In this document: piece by piece, positions 8,619-17,485 of the stretch | How positions within the stretch are numbered: the stretch's first letter is position 1 | Layout: every line of letters starts with the position of its first letter | Assembly: GCF_022234545.1 (NCBI RefSeq) | Contig: NZ_JAIEUI010000007.1 | Span: 1 to 64,000, forward strand | DNA length: 64,000 bases | Reading direction: 5' to 3' | From: Paenibacillus piscarius | GTDB taxonomy: Bacteria; Bacillota; Bacilli; Paenibacillales; Paenibacillaceae | The notes under the pieces: model-generated | What the model was told of the DNA's origin: nothing | The model's input: the letters and a program-made list of their open reading frames with translations, nothing else | Databases searched by the model: none | Program-made: the position numbers and the translations under genes

Positions 8619-9799
8619 CCGCTAACCGCTCTTGTTCCGCATTCCGGGCAGAATTTCTGCCCCGGCGCCAGCTCATGCCCGCAGCCCGTGCATTTGAGGC
8701 TCAGCCCCGCGCCGCAGTGCGGACAGAACTTGGCGCCTGGCGTTACGGCTTGGCCGCAGCTGTGGCAGGTACTCTCTGGAGCAGGTGCCGGCTGCAGCCG
8801 CTGTCCGCAGCCGGTGCAGAACCGTGCCTCTGCCGGATTCATGGTTCCGCAGCCTGTACAGGACTTGCCGGATGCGCCGGAGCCTGTGCTGCCCCCGCTG
8901 CCGCCCGTACTGCCGTCCAGCGACATGCTGCGGGTCATCCGCGCCACGATCTCCGCCGCCGGTCCTGCCATGCCCAGCCCCATACCCAGACCAAGGCCCG
9001 CATTCATCATTCCGACACCCGCATTGCCCGGATTACCGGCCGCCTCTTCCATCGTATCGAAGCTGCGTTCCTGCTGATAGGTGAAGCCGATGATATCCAT
9101 CTCCGCCTTCTTGGCCAGCGCTTCCTTCAGCCGCACGGTTGCCGGATCATCATCGGGAATACTGATCGAATCAATATAGAAGTTATTGAGTTCAATTCCG
9201 CTATCCTGAAACGACGGGGCCAGTCTTCCCTGTATATGCTTTGAAATCTCGACGACATAGGCATTGATCTCCAGAATGCTGATCTTGCGGTGCACCAGAT
9301 AGGAAGAGATCAGCTCGTTGATGTTAGACATCAGCAGCCCGCGGAAATAATTCACCATCGTGTCCTGATCGAAGACCGGCAGTGTTCCTACGAGCTTCAG
9401 CAGGAATTTGCGCGGATCATCAATACGGACGCCGAACTGCCCGAAGGCCCGTACCGCCACCATCACCTTATATTTAGGGTCCTGCAGCTGAAGCGGGGAG
9501 CTGGTTCCCCATTTGACATTCATGGAATTCATCTTGTTCACGAACCAGACCTCTGCCGTGAATGGGGATTTGCCGCCGAACGGCAGATTTACCACATTCG
9601 ACAGAACCGGTATATTCGCAGTGCTCAGGGTGTGGCGGCCGGCTGTGAAGGAATCCAGCGCCTCTCCGCCCTTGAACAGAATCGCCTCCTGTGATTCATT
9701 AACGATCAGCTGAGTCCAGGTGCCCAGCTCCTGATTCGGATATTTCCAGGCGAACACTCCGGGAGGCCCGTCATATTTGACTACTTCAATAATTGCCAT
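8615..9799 (-). CDS. SPFH-domain protein with tandem zinc ribbons (YdjI/virion-core family)
   Basis: The 394 residues start with an SPFH/band-7-like domain (about 20-230), then a glycine/methionine-rich low-complexity stretch, then a C-terminus of tandem zinc ribbons (CTGCGTMN, CTGCGQ, CHSCGQ, CPHCG, CTGCG, CPECG). The architecture matches B. subtilis YdjI, which forms membrane-associated assemblies with PspA. It is the first gene of a three-gene operon and has GAGGG 9 nt before the ATG. A promoter that looks ECF-type lies upstream. No pspA is in the operon, so the partner would be encoded elsewhere. Confidence 0.75.
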   Translation of the reverse strand: MAIIEVVKYDGPPGVFAWKYPNQELGTWTQLIVNESQEAILFKGGEALDSFTAGRHTLSTANIPVLSNVVNLPFGGKSPFTAEVWFVNKMNSMNVKWGTSSPLQLQDPKYKVMVAVRAFGQFGVRIDDPRKFLLKLVGTLPVFDQDTMVNYFRGLLMSNINELISSYLVHRKISILEINAYVVEISKHIQGRLAPSFQDSGIELNNFYIDSISIPDDDPATVRLKEALAKKAEMDIIGFTYQQERSFDTMEEAAGNPGNAGVGMMNAGLGLGMGLGMAGPAAEIVARMTRSMSLDGSTGGSGGSTGSGASGKSCTGCGTMNPAEARFCTGCGQRLQPAPAPESTCHSCGQAVTPGAKFCPHCGAGLSLKCTGCGHELAPGQKFCPECGTRAVSG

Positions 9800-9836
9800 C
9801 TGTCCATTCCCTCTTTCTTGACAGGTATGTATGATA

Positions 9837-9862
9837 TACGCAGTTCATGCCCTTAAGATTCA
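9837..9862 (-). promoter_or_regulatory. ECF sigma (sigma-W-type) promoter of the SPFH operon
   Basis: On the minus strand TGAATC (9857-9862) and CGTATATC (-10 core CGTA at 9837-9840) are separated by exactly 16 bp. This matches the sigma-W form TGAAAC-N16-CGTA with one mismatch in the -35. No good sigma-A promoter overlaps it. Confidence 0.6.
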
Positions 9863-9946
9863 ACCCGGGCGAAATTTCACATCCGCAGCAGAAGTCCCTT
9901 CAGACACTCCTTATAATTGTAGTACAAAGTATGCAGATAGATAAAG

Positions 9947-9986
9947 GAAAAAAAGGGCTGCATCCCCCAGCAGGAAGATACAGCCC
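9947..9986 (-). terminator. terminator of obg
   Basis: GGGCTGTATC and GATGCAGCCC pair (one wobble) on the minus strand and are followed by seven T. Confidence 0.88.
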
Positions 9987-10000
9987 TCACATCTGATCTA

Positions 10001-11311
10001 TTAATAGTAGCTGCTGTTCTCGACAAATTCGAATTCAAAGTCACCAATCCGCACAATGGTTCCCTCAACAGCACCGCGTCTGCGCAGCTCGGCGTCCACA
10101 CCCATATGACGCAAGGTACGGGCCAGCTTCAGAATAGCATCATGCGTGCTCAGCTGCATCCGCTTCAGCATCCGCTCGATCCGCGGGCTGGTGACAACAA
10201 ATGCCTCGTTGTCGCGGGTAATGGTGAATGAATTATCCTCCTCCGCTTCCAGCTTATATACCTTACGCTCTGTGGTTTCCGCTACTTCTTCCACCACCGG
10301 CGCGACCGGAATGCTGTCCAGAAGATCCGCCGCCCGGTAGAGCAGCTCCTGAACCCCCTGGCGGGTTAGCGAGGAGATCGGCATAATCTCAAGGTCCGGG
10401 CGGAGCTCAGCCACCTGCTCCCGGAACGCTGCCAGGTTCGCTTCCGAATCCGGCATATCCATCTTGTTCGCTGCAACGATCTGCGGACGCTCCATCAGGG
10501 CCGCGTTATATTGCTTCAGCTCATCGTTAATTAACACCCAGTCTTCAAAAGGATCACGGCCCTCTGAGCCGGACATATCCACGACATGGATGATGACACG
10601 CGTGCGTTCAACGTGGCGCAGGAATTCATGTCCCAGCCCCACCCCTTCGCTTGCCCCTTCAATCAGCCCCGGCAGATCCGCCATTACGAAGCTGCGGCTG
10701 TCCCCTACATCCACAACCCCCAGATTCGGAGTAATCGTTGTGAAGTGATACGCTCCAATTTTCGGCTGGGCCGCAGATACTACAGACAGCAAGGTAGATT
10801 TGCCTACGCTCGGGAAGCCCACCAGTCCTACATCCGCCATCACCTTGAGCTCCATGACCACGTATCGTTCCTGGCCTTCTTCGCCGTTCTCGGCAAGCTC
10901 CGGCGCTGTGTTGGATGCGGTTGCGAAGCGGACGTTCCCCCGGCCGCCACGGCCTCCGCGGGCCACCACAACCTGCTGCCCGTGACGGGTCATATCGGCA
11001 ATGATCTCCTGCGTATCGTCATCGATCAGCAGGGTTCCCGGAGGAATCCGCACAATCAGATGCTCCGCGTTCGCTCCGTGCTGGCTTTTGTTGCGGCCCT
11101 TTACTCCACGCTCGGCCTTGAAATGCCGCTGATACCGGAAATCCATCAGGGTGCGCAGCCCTTCATCCACCCGGAAGATCACATCTCCTCCACGGCCCCC
11201 ATCGCCCCCGGCAGGTCCGCCTTCCGGCACATACTTCTCCCGCCGGAACGCTACGAGGCCATCTCCGCCGTCGCCGCCTTTTACATAAATCTTAGCTTTA
11301 TCTACGAACAT
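10001..11311 (-). CDS. obg: ribosome-assembly GTPase Obg/CgtA
   Basis: This 436-residue essential GTPase acts in 50S assembly and in the stress and sporulation response. It shows the glycine-rich Obg fold (1-158; [22 protein letters not shown]), the G domain from about 160 with the P-loop [18 protein letters not shown] and NKMD, and a C-terminal OCT domain (about 355-425). It is cotranscribed with spo0B (15 nt apart), as in B. subtilis, and its start has GGAAGGTG. Confidence 0.97.
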   Translation of the reverse strand: MFVDKAKIYVKGGDGGDGLVAFRREKYVPEGGPAGGDGGRGGDVIFRVDEGLRTLMDFRYQRHFKAERGVKGRNKSQHGANAEHLIVRIPPGTLLIDDDTQEIIADMTRHGQQVVVARGGRGGRGNVRFATASNTAPELAENGEEGQERYVVMELKVMADVGLVGFPSVGKSTLLSVVSAAQPKIGAYHFTTITPNLGVVDVGDSRSFVMADLPGLIEGASEGVGLGHEFLRHVERTRVIIHVVDMSGSEGRDPFEDWVLINDELKQYNAALMERPQIVAANKMDMPDSEANLAAFREQVAELRPDLEIMPISSLTRQGVQELLYRAADLLDSIPVAPVVEEVAETTERKVYKLEAEEDNSFTITRDNEAFVVTSPRIERMLKRMQLSTHDAILKLARTLRHMGVDAELRRRGAVEGTIVRIGDFEFEFVENSSYY

Positions 11312-11326
11312 GAATGTTCACCTTCC

Positions 11327-12067
11327 TTACATCTCCAGCGGCAACCGCAGTTCCACATAGCCCTTGGCCGGCTGTACCTGCTCCGCCTTCATGATTTTTC
11401 CTTGTACTATATTATAAATTTGCTCCTGCAACAGTTCGGGGTGACCTTCTTCCCCTTCACCTCTGAAGGAGACCAGAACGTCCTTGCCCTCCTGGGAAAA
11501 GCTGAGCTGCAGCCTTCGTGTCTCTCCTTGCGGCGTGATTCCGCTGTATTGGTACGCTCTTACCGTCTGCATAATGACAGAAGTCAGCTCACTGCCCGTC
11601 TCAGGGCTTAGCTTGTCCTCCAGATTCAGTCCTTCCTCCACCTGTATGTCCAGCTCCAGGCTGCTTCTGAACGTACGGAAGGATTGCAGATAGAACACCA
11701 GCGATGGAACTCCGAGCTTGGCAATCCGGCTGTCCAGCGCGATACGCTCCTTTATTCTTTCCACACATTGCACCGATTTATCAGGCTTGCCCAGCTGGAT
11801 ATATCCGTAAAGCACCTGCAGATCGTTCATCCAATCATGACGATGATGATTCAGTGTCCGGTTGGCCGCCTGCTGCAGAGTGTTCTCCTGTATCCGCAGT
11901 TCCTCTTCATAATGACGCCGGTTGTATACAAAGCTGAATGCAAGCACTGCCGCTACCCAGACTCCGAGCAGCAGGCATGTGAAAAGGGACGTATGCCAAT
12001 ACACGAGACCTAAAGGAAGCACTACGGATAACATGACTGCCCAGATGATACTTTTCCAGGATTTCAT
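11327..12067 (-). CDS. spo0B: Spo0B-type phosphotransferase
   Basis: This 246-residue protein has two N-terminal hydrophobic segments (about 5-45) and a Spo0B-type helical hairpin with the phosphoacceptor histidine in LNHHRHDWMNDLQ, then a degenerate ATPase-like region. In the sporulation phosphorelay Spo0B passes phosphate from Spo0F to Spo0A. The membrane segments are absent from B. subtilis Spo0B and would anchor this one. The start is the ATG at 12067 (GGGGAG 5 nt upstream); the frame extends upstream only with a TTG lacking a ribosome binding site. Synteny with obg, rpmA and rplU supports the call. Confidence 0.85.
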   Translation of the reverse strand: MKSWKSIIWAVMLSVVLPLGLVYWHTSLFTCLLLGVWVAAVLAFSFVYNRRHYEEELRIQENTLQQAANRTLNHHRHDWMNDLQVLYGYIQLGKPDKSVQCVERIKERIALDSRIAKLGVPSLVFYLQSFRTFRSSLELDIQVEEGLNLEDKLSPETGSELTSVIMQTVRAYQYSGITPQGETRRLQLSFSQEGKDVLVSFRGEGEEGHPELLQEQIYNIVQGKIMKAEQVQPAKGYVELRLPLEM

Positions 12068-12146
12068 TCTTTCTCCCCGTCCCTTGGTTCGCAAAATTAA
12101 TTCCAATGTAGAAGCTGCTTCTCTTGCTTAGACGTACCATTTCCTC

Positions 12147-12155
12147 AGTATAACA
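12147..12155 (-). promoter_or_regulatory. extended -10 promoter for spo0B-obg
   Basis: TGTTATACT (extended -10 with TATACT at 12147-12152) lies on the minus strand about 80 nt before the spo0B start and after the rpmA terminator. A clear -35 is missing. Confidence 0.45.
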
Positions 12156-12226
12156 CAGGCTTTTCCTGCAATCACCAGCATCTCGCCTACAAAGTAAGGC
12201 TTAAGCTTCGATGCTATTAACTCAAG

Positions 12227-12323
12227 TGGAAACGGCTTTGCCGTCCTTTTTAAGGACGGCATCGTTTCAGCGAGAAATATAAGGATAAGTTATCGTGTGC
12301 AATATATAAATTCTTATATTTCC
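12227..12323. repeat. intergenic element of two nested perfect inverted repeats
   Basis: Within the 312-bp gap between spo0B and rpmA lies a compact structured block. GCCGTCCTT and AAGGACGGC (12240-12248, 12252-12260) form a 9-bp stem with a 3-nt loop, enclosed by GAAACG/CGTTTC (12229-12234, 12263-12268). Directly after it GAAATATAAG and CTTATATTTC (12274-12283, 12313-12322) form a 10-bp inverted repeat with 29 nt between. It sits outside the rpmA terminator and looks like a dispersed intergenic element rather than a gene. Confidence 0.5.
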
Positions 12324-12356
12324 AAAAAAAGCCCCCGGCACTCATGCCGGAGGCTT
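12324..12356 (-). terminator. terminator of the rplU-prp-rpmA operon
   Basis: AGCCTCCGGCA pairs with TGCCGGGGGCT and is followed by seven T on the minus strand. Confidence 0.92.
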
Positions 12357-12379
12357 CTCATCTAAACAGGTCCGAAAGC

Positions 12380-12691
12380 TTACGCTTCCAGTGCCGCTGC
12401 TACCGGAGCGACATCAACCGGGTACACGCTCACCTTTTTGCGGTCGCGGCCCCAACGTTCGAACTTCACTACGCCATCCACCATGGCGAACAGGGTATCA
12501 TCCTTACCGATGCCCACGTTCGTGCCTGGATGAATCTTGGTTCCGCGTTGACGAACCAGGATGTTGCCGCCGGTCACTGCCTGACCGTCAGCACGTTTCA
12601 CGCCAAGACGCTTGGAGTGGGAATCACGTCCGTTCTTGGTGGAACCTACACCCTTCTTCGATGCGAATAGCTGAAGATCCAATTTCAACAT
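12380..12691 (-). CDS. rpmA: 50S ribosomal protein L27 with cleavable leader
   Basis: This is ribosomal protein bL27 of 103 residues. The start is the ATG at 12691 (AAGGAGGT 7 nt upstream), giving [17 protein letters not shown]. The first nine or so residues are the Firmicutes-type leader ending LQLF/A, which the protease Prp removes so the mature N-terminus can reach the peptidyl transferase centre. The prp gene is directly upstream in the operon. Confidence 0.97.
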   Translation of the reverse strand: MLKLDLQLFASKKGVGSTKNGRDSHSKRLGVKRADGQAVTGGNILVRQRGTKIHPGTNVGIGKDDTLFAMVDGVVKFERWGRDRKKVSVYPVDVAPVAAALEA

Positions 12692-12708
12692 GTTGTCAAC
12701 CTCCTTCT

Positions 12709-13044
12709 TCAAATGATGACTTCCTGTATCTGAACATATTTCCTGTAGGATGTGGCTATGTCCTTGAGCATCAGCACCATGGATTCCAGCAATAGCTGTA
12801 CCTTGGCGGAAACTTCGGGATCACTCACCGGAACCAGAGTTCCGCTTAAGAATCCGTCCTTCATCGAAGTATCCAGAACTACGCCGGTCAGACTTTCGAT
12901 CGAATTCACCGTGCCCACCGTAACGGTTGAGACACCTGCGCAGACGATATCCTTGCCATTCCTGGCGTACTCCGCATGGCCCTTGACAGCAAAACCGACA
13001 ATGACACCTTGAGCAGAAGCCCGTGTAATCCGCACGTTAATCAT
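12709..13044 (-). CDS. prp: ribosomal-processing cysteine protease Prp
   Basis: This 111-residue protein (YsxB family) cleaves the L27 leader. The catalytic pair is visible as His23 in KGHAEYA and Cys35 in DIVCAGVS. It sits between rplU and rpmA, the conserved arrangement in Firmicutes, with 12 and 17 nt spacing to its neighbours. AGAAGGTG precedes its ATG. Confidence 0.95.
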   Translation of the reverse strand: MINVRITRASAQGVIVGFAVKGHAEYARNGKDIVCAGVSTVTVGTVNSIESLTGVVLDTSMKDGFLSGTLVPVSDPEVSAKVQLLLESMVLMLKDIATSYRKYVQIQEVII

Positions 13045-13056
13045 TAACGCACCTTC

Positions 13057-13368
13057 TTACGCCTGAATCTTCTCAATAGTTACTTTGGTGTACGGTTGAC
13101 GATGGCCTTGCTTCTTGTGGTAGTTCTTCTTTGGTTTGTATTTGTAGACTACAACCTTCTGACCCTTACCATGCTTCTCAACCTTGGCTGTTACAGACGC
13201 GCCGCTTACCAGCGGAGTTCCTGCAGTCAGACCGCCTTCGTTGGAAACAGCCAATACACGGTCAAACGTTACGCTTGCGCCGTCTTCAGCTTCCAGCTTC
13301 TCGATGAACAGAACATCGCCCTCTTGGACTCTGTATTGTTTACCGCCAGTTTCGATAATTGCATACAT
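13057..13368 (-). CDS. rplU: 50S ribosomal protein L21
   Basis: This is bL21 of 103 residues ([18 protein letters not shown], ending in [11 protein letters not shown]), complete with the conserved [12 protein letters not shown] motif that binds 23S rRNA. It is the first gene of the L21-Prp-L27 operon, with AGGAGGTG at its start and a structured leader upstream. Confidence 0.98.
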   Translation of the reverse strand: MYAIIETGGKQYRVQEGDVLFIEKLEAEDGASVTFDRVLAVSNEGGLTAGTPLVSGASVTAKVEKHGKGQKVVVYKYKPKKNYHKKQGHRQPYTKVTIEKIQA

Positions 13369-13374
13369 TGTACT

Positions 13375-13498
13375 TGCACCTCCTCATGTCTCAGACTCGC
13401 CTAGTCTAGGTGGCATCTCCCGCAGGAGCTGCGCTTCAGATACCCGATCGGAGCGGTTACAGCATGTGCAGGTAGAGAACAACCAAACACATACTTGA
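13375..13498 (-). ncRNA. L21 leader region
   Basis: The 5' untranslated region of rplU-prp-rpmA is about 120 nt long and has potential stems (for example CTCCTGCGGGAG and CCTAGACTAGG on the minus strand). Its position matches the Firmicutes L21 leader, an autoregulatory mRNA element. A covariance model match has not been tested. Confidence 0.5.
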
Positions 13499-13500
13499 AG

Positions 13501-13529
13501 ATATTATCATACTTATCCGCTTAAGTCAA
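13501..13529 (-). promoter_or_regulatory. promoter of rplU-prp-rpmA
   Basis: TTGACT (13524-13529), exactly 17 bp, then TAATAT (13501-13506) on the minus strand; a strong sigma-A promoter. Confidence 0.8.
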
Positions 13530-13535
13530 CGGTGC

Positions 13536-14777
13536 TTATTCCAGCCATTCCCCCACTTTGCCGGTTCCCCCGCAGCAATGACAGATCACCGGGGCATATC
13601 CGGCCGAATCATGTCTGGCCTTCTTGCGGGTCATCTCCAGCAGACCGAGATGGGTCCAGCCGAGAATATGCGTCTTGGTGCGGTCACGGCTGATGATGCT
13701 CTCCAGCTTGTCCGTCACCTGCTTGCGGTGCTCTCCCCGCTCCATATCAATGAAGTCGACGATGATGATGCCGCCGGTATCGCGAAGCCGGACCAGCCTT
13801 CCTATCTCTTCCGCGGCCAGCAGGTTGGTCCGTGTTACCGTGTCCTCCAGATTCGTCCCGCCGGTATACTGCGCAGTGTTGACATCAATGACGGTCAGCG
13901 CCTCGGTCTCATCCCAGATCAGCGTGGCTCCGCCTTCGAGAATGATTTTGCGGCCGAAGCTCTTGTGAAGCTGCTCCATGACACCGTATGCCGTGAAAAT
14001 AGACTCCGGCCCCCGGTAGAAGCCTACCGGCTTGTGGCCTTCAGGAGCCAGCTCGTCCAGGAAGGCTTCAGCTTCCTTGGCCGCCTTGGCCGAATCGATC
14101 ATCAGCTCATCACGCTGCGGATTGAAGGCATCACGGATGAACCGCTGGACAATGCTGAGATCCGAGTGAAGCAGAGCCGGAGCAGCCGATTCCTTCGCCC
14201 GCCGGGTGATGCCTTCCCATTGCGCCCGCAGGAAGGCCAGATCTCCCTCTACCGCATCCGCCGGCTCATCCTCGGAGACCGTCCGCATGATGAGCCCCTC
14301 CTCGCCCTGACGCAGCCGCTCACCGATAGCCTTGAGCCGGCTGCGCTCGGATTCGCGGCTGATTTTTTTGGACACGCCGACGTATTCCGCAAACGGCATG
14401 TACACGATCCAGCGTCCGGGCAAGGTGTAATGTGTGGTGACCCGCGCGCCCTTGCCGCCCCGCGGCTCTTTTCTCACCTGAACCACAATCTCCTGGCCCG
14501 GCTGCAGCAGCGTCTCGATAGAAGGCTTGACCTCCGGCTGCTTCTCCAGGTGGGGGTGCAGGACATCATCTACATACAGGAACGCATTCTTCTTCTGACC
14601 GATATCCACAAAAGCCGCCTGCATTCCAGGCAGCACATTCATAACACGTCCTTTATAGTAACTCCCTACCAGCCCCTGCTGCTGGTCGCGTTCAGCCGCA
14701 TACTCCACCAGCCTCCCGTTCTCCAGAAGTGCCATCCGGGTAGTATGCTGTGTGCAGTGAACGATCATTTGTTTCAT
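13536..14777 (-). CDS. rng: ribonuclease E/G family endoribonuclease
   Basis: The 413 residues begin MKQMIVHCT at the ATG at 14777 (AGAGGTG 5 nt upstream). An S1-like RNA-binding domain (about 35-120; GSYYKGRVMNVLPGMQAAFVDIG) is followed by the RNase H-like and DNase I-like catalytic core with the two metal-binding aspartate segments TVIDVNTAQYTGG and IIIVDFIDMERG, and a C-terminal zinc-link CHCCGGTG. It lacks the long degradosome scaffold, so it is the RNase G type, acting in rRNA maturation and mRNA decay. It lies between spoIVFB and rplU. Confidence 0.93.
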   Translation of the reverse strand: MKQMIVHCTQHTTRMALLENGRLVEYAAERDQQQGLVGSYYKGRVMNVLPGMQAAFVDIGQKKNAFLYVDDVLHPHLEKQPEVKPSIETLLQPGQEIVVQVRKEPRGGKGARVTTHYTLPGRWIVYMPFAEYVGVSKKISRESERSRLKAIGERLRQGEEGLIMRTVSEDEPADAVEGDLAFLRAQWEGITRRAKESAAPALLHSDLSIVQRFIRDAFNPQRDELMIDSAKAAKEAEAFLDELAPEGHKPVGFYRGPESIFTAYGVMEQLHKSFGRKIILEGGATLIWDETEALTVIDVNTAQYTGGTNLEDTVTRTNLLAAEEIGRLVRLRDTGGIIIVDFIDMERGEHRKQVTDKLESIISRDRTKTHILGWTHLGLLEMTRKKARHDSAGYAPVICHCCGGTGKVGEWLE

Positions 14778-14814
14778 GGCTTCACCTCTGGTTTGAATCA
14801 TTCCGTTCCTAGCT

Positions 14815-15681
14815 TTACATTCCGAAATAAGAAGCAATCAGCCGCTGCTCCGGTACCACGGCCACGATGTCCCTGTCCTTGTTCATAACATAGATATAAT
14901 GATAATGGTTACGTTTAAATAGACGCACTATCTCATCCAAAGGTTTCGCGAGAGAAGCAACTATCGGCCGGGCCAGGCCCTCCGACTGCTGATAACGCTC
15001 ATAGATCCGTTCACGGTTCATCAGAAAAGCAACAAACCGGTAGGGCAGATTGCGCTGGTCTGTGGCATTGGAGTAGAGCAGAAATGCCCCGATCATCAGC
15101 AGATTGAGACGCAGACCGCCCCCGGCTCCAAGCGGCAGCAGGGCAAACAGGATGACCATCAGGCTGGCGCCGATGCTGACTCTGCCGGTCCACAGCAGGG
15201 TGTAATAATACGGAAGCAGCAGGCTCAGAAGCCCCTGCAGGATCTTGCCGCCATCAAGCGGCAGCACCGGCAGGAGATTGAACAGCGCAATCATCGCATT
15301 CGCTCCAATGAAATAGTTCAGATAAGCTATATTTCCATACTCGGCCTGCTTGAGCACAAGCGCCATCAGAATCAGAATGCCGTTCTGCAGCGGCCCGGCC
15401 AGCGCGATGCCGATCTCCCGCCCGGCTGTAAGCCGGCCGTGGTCTTCAATGACCGCTACACCGCCGAAGGGCAGCAGCTGCACCGAGCGGACCGTCACTC
15501 CCGCCAGGTATGCGGCGCAGACATGTCCAAGCTCATGGATGAAGACGATCATGAATAAGGTCAGCAGCTCCAGGAACTGTCCGGTCAACACAGAGAACAT
15601 CAGAATCAGCACGAAGAGCGGGTGCAGCGACAGCTCAATGCCGAAGACCCTAATCAAACGATACCACTTCGGCGGGATCAA
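14815..15681 (-). CDS. spoIVFB: stage IV sporulation intramembrane metalloprotease SpoIVFB
   Basis: This site-2-protease family enzyme (288 residues) cleaves pro-sigma-K in the outer forespore membrane. Zinc ligands are visible: His49/Glu50/His53 in HELGH and Asp143 in PLDGGK. Several membrane segments fill residues 15-205, and a C-terminal CBS-like region (about 215-288) would sense nucleotide state. Its 5' end overlaps the end of spoIVFA by 32 nt, so the pair is translationally linked. Confidence 0.95.
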   Translation of the reverse strand: MIPPKWYRLIRVFGIELSLHPLFVLILMFSVLTGQFLELLTLFMIVFIHELGHVCAAYLAGVTVRSVQLLPFGGVAVIEDHGRLTAGREIGIALAGPLQNGILILMALVLKQAEYGNIAYLNYFIGANAMIALFNLLPVLPLDGGKILQGLLSLLLPYYYTLLWTGRVSIGASLMVILFALLPLGAGGGLRLNLLMIGAFLLYSNATDQRNLPYRFVAFLMNRERIYERYQQSEGLARPIVASLAKPLDEIVRLFKRNHYHYIYVMNKDRDIVAVVPEQRLIASYFGM

Positions 15682-16513
15682 TATAAGACTTGTCTTTCAT
15701 CATCGCCAGAAAAAGCAGCGGGCGCTCCGCCTCTCCCGCCCCCTGAATCCAGCCGACTGCGTCCCCGCTCTGAACCCAGTCGTCAACTGCAAGCTGTGTT
15801 CCGCTCAAATGGCCGTATTCCGCTGTAAGTCCCGCAGTATGGCGGACCGTGACACGGACGCCCCCTGAGGTCTCCTTGGAAACAGACAGAACACGGCCCG
15901 TATCTACACTTTTCACCGTGACACCGGCACTTGAATCGCCTGACGGCAGAATTTCAATCCCCTTGAAAGAAGCCGTGAACGGGCTGACTACTATGCCTGC
16001 CAGCGGTGCGCCAAGCTGACGGTCCGCTGTCACCTTCTCCGCCGGCACCTGCTGGTCGCCGAAGATGGGAATGAAGGACGGGGCTCCGTTAAAGTGCTCC
16101 TCATACCATACCTGCACCGCTGCAAAATCCATATCATTGCTGAGAACATTCGTAATGAAATACTGCGACCTCAGAGCCCACGGCTCCTGAACGGCAAAGA
16201 TGCCCCAGACCGCACCGAAGACCAGTGCACTGGCTGCCGTACGCCGCAGCAGGCCTCTGCCAAACCGCGGCCTTCCTCCGCCTCCGCCGCTGTCATCGTT
16301 CCAGCTGCGGTGCTGCCGCTTCCACAGGTCCTCCGGATCAGGCTCGGGGGAAGCCTCTTCCCCGGGACCCGGCCCCCACTCCCTGTAAGGGGGAGGACTG
16401 CCGCTGCCGGGCTGCCGGAACAGCTCCGGTACAGCGCCGCCAACGGGCTGATCCTCCAGCAGGTGCTGTATTCGTTTGTGGCGGCGGTTGTTGAACTTAT
16501 TAGGGGTTGTCAT
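15650..16513 (-). CDS. spoIVFA: stage IV sporulation protein SpoIVFA (M23-like regulator)
   Basis: The 287 residues have a charged, proline-rich N-terminus, one membrane segment (about 95-115) and a C-terminal LytM/M23-like domain (about 185-287). The peptidase zinc site looks incomplete: a single EYGHLSG histidine motif without a matching HxxxD. SpoIVFA holds and inhibits SpoIVFB until sigma-G-dependent signals release it. GGAGGG precedes the ATG. It is identified mainly by its place upstream of and overlapping spoIVFB. Confidence 0.88.
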   Translation of the reverse strand: MTTPNKFNNRRHKRIQHLLEDQPVGGAVPELFRQPGSGSPPPYREWGPGPGEEASPEPDPEDLWKRQHRSWNDDSGGGGGRPRFGRGLLRRTAASALVFGAVWGIFAVQEPWALRSQYFITNVLSNDMDFAAVQVWYEEHFNGAPSFIPIFGDQQVPAEKVTADRQLGAPLAGIVVSPFTASFKGIEILPSGDSSAGVTVKSVDTGRVLSVSKETSGGVRVTVRHTAGLTAEYGHLSGTQLAVDDWVQSGDAVGWIQGAGEAERPLLFLAMMKDKSYIDPAEVVSFD

Positions 16514-16611
16514 ATCGATCCCTCCGGCGGGCTTGTTTTACTTCCATTTTATGAATGGCGGAAGCATTTTTAGAACAAGCCTGCCAATCGAGCCGGATAC
16601 TGGGCCACAGC

Positions 16612-16651
16612 AAAAAGCCCGCTGGAAATGACTCCACAGCGGACCTTGGGC
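16612..16651 (-). terminator. terminator of minCD
   Basis: On the minus strand CCGCTG pairs with CAGCGG, extended by outer GCCC/GGGC pairing, followed by TTTTT. Confidence 0.6.
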
Positions 16652-16685
16652 GAAGAATGCCATATATAAGTGCCTGGCCGGAAGG

Positions 16686-17480
16686 TTAGCCCATTCCGAA
16701 GAATTTCTTGAGCTTCTTAAACGCACCCTGCTTCTGGTCTAGCTGCATCAGCGGGACCGCATCGCCCAGAATGCGCCGGGCAATATTACGGTAAGCAATC
16801 GCTGCGGAAGAATCAGGGTTCATTACGGTAGGCTCTCCGTTATTCGCCGCCCGGATGACCAGCTCATCATCAGGCACGATCCCGATCAGATCGATATTCA
16901 GCACCTGAAGAATGTCTTCAATATCCAGCATATCGCCGGATTTCATCAGCCCGTGGCGGATCCGGTTGACGACCAGCTTCGGCGATTCTACCGGCGACTG
17001 CTCCAGCAGGCCGATAATCCGGTCCGCATCGCGCACCGCCGCATGCTCCGGAGTAGTGACAACAATGGCCTTGTCGGCACCGGCTATCGCATTGCGGAAG
17101 CCATGCTCAATCCCGGCCGGACAATCGATCAGAATATATTCATATTCTTTCTTGAGCTCCAGAATGATATCCTTCACCTGCTCCGGCGTCACTGCGGTCT
17201 TGTCCTTCGTCTGCGCTGCGGGCAGCATGTACAGCTCATCAAAGCGCTTGTCCTTGACGAGCGCCTGGTTCAGGCGGCAGCGGCCTTCCGCCACATCAAC
17301 AAGATCATATATAATGCGGTTCTCCAGCCCCATAACCACATCCAGATTCCGCAGCCCGATGTCTGTGTCCACCAGACATACTTTTTTGCCTTGCAAGGCA
17401 AGCGCGGTCCCAATATTGGCCGTTGTAGTTGTCTTGCCAACTCCGCCTTTGCCCGAGGTTACGACGATTGCTTCTCCCAT
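16686..17480 (-). CDS. minD: septum site-determining ATPase MinD
   Basis: This 264-residue ParA/MinD ATPase recruits MinC to the polar membrane to block misplaced septa. The deviant Walker A GKGGVGKTT (10-18, signature Lys11), the DTDIGLRNLD segment and the C-terminal amphipathic membrane-targeting helix (FKKLKKFFGMG) are intact. It follows minC by 5 nt. There is no minE, as expected when DivIVA positions the system. Confidence 0.97.
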   Translation of the reverse strand: MGEAIVVTSGKGGVGKTTTTANIGTALALQGKKVCLVDTDIGLRNLDVVMGLENRIIYDLVDVAEGRCRLNQALVKDKRFDELYMLPAAQTKDKTAVTPEQVKDIILELKKEYEYILIDCPAGIEHGFRNAIAGADKAIVVTTPEHAAVRDADRIIGLLEQSPVESPKLVVNRIRHGLMKSGDMLDIEDILQVLNIDLIGIVPDDELVIRAANNGEPTVMNPDSSAAIAYRNIARRILGDAVPLMQLDQKQGAFKKLKKFFGMG

Positions 17481-17485
17481 GGAGG

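Noticed and set aside
11907..12140. Minus-strand frame overlapping the spo0B start
   Set aside because: Out-of-frame shadow of spo0B without similarity to anything known.
16538..16726. Short minus-strand frame between minD and spoIVFA
   Set aside because: It covers the minD terminator and the minD 3' end and has no ribosome binding site.
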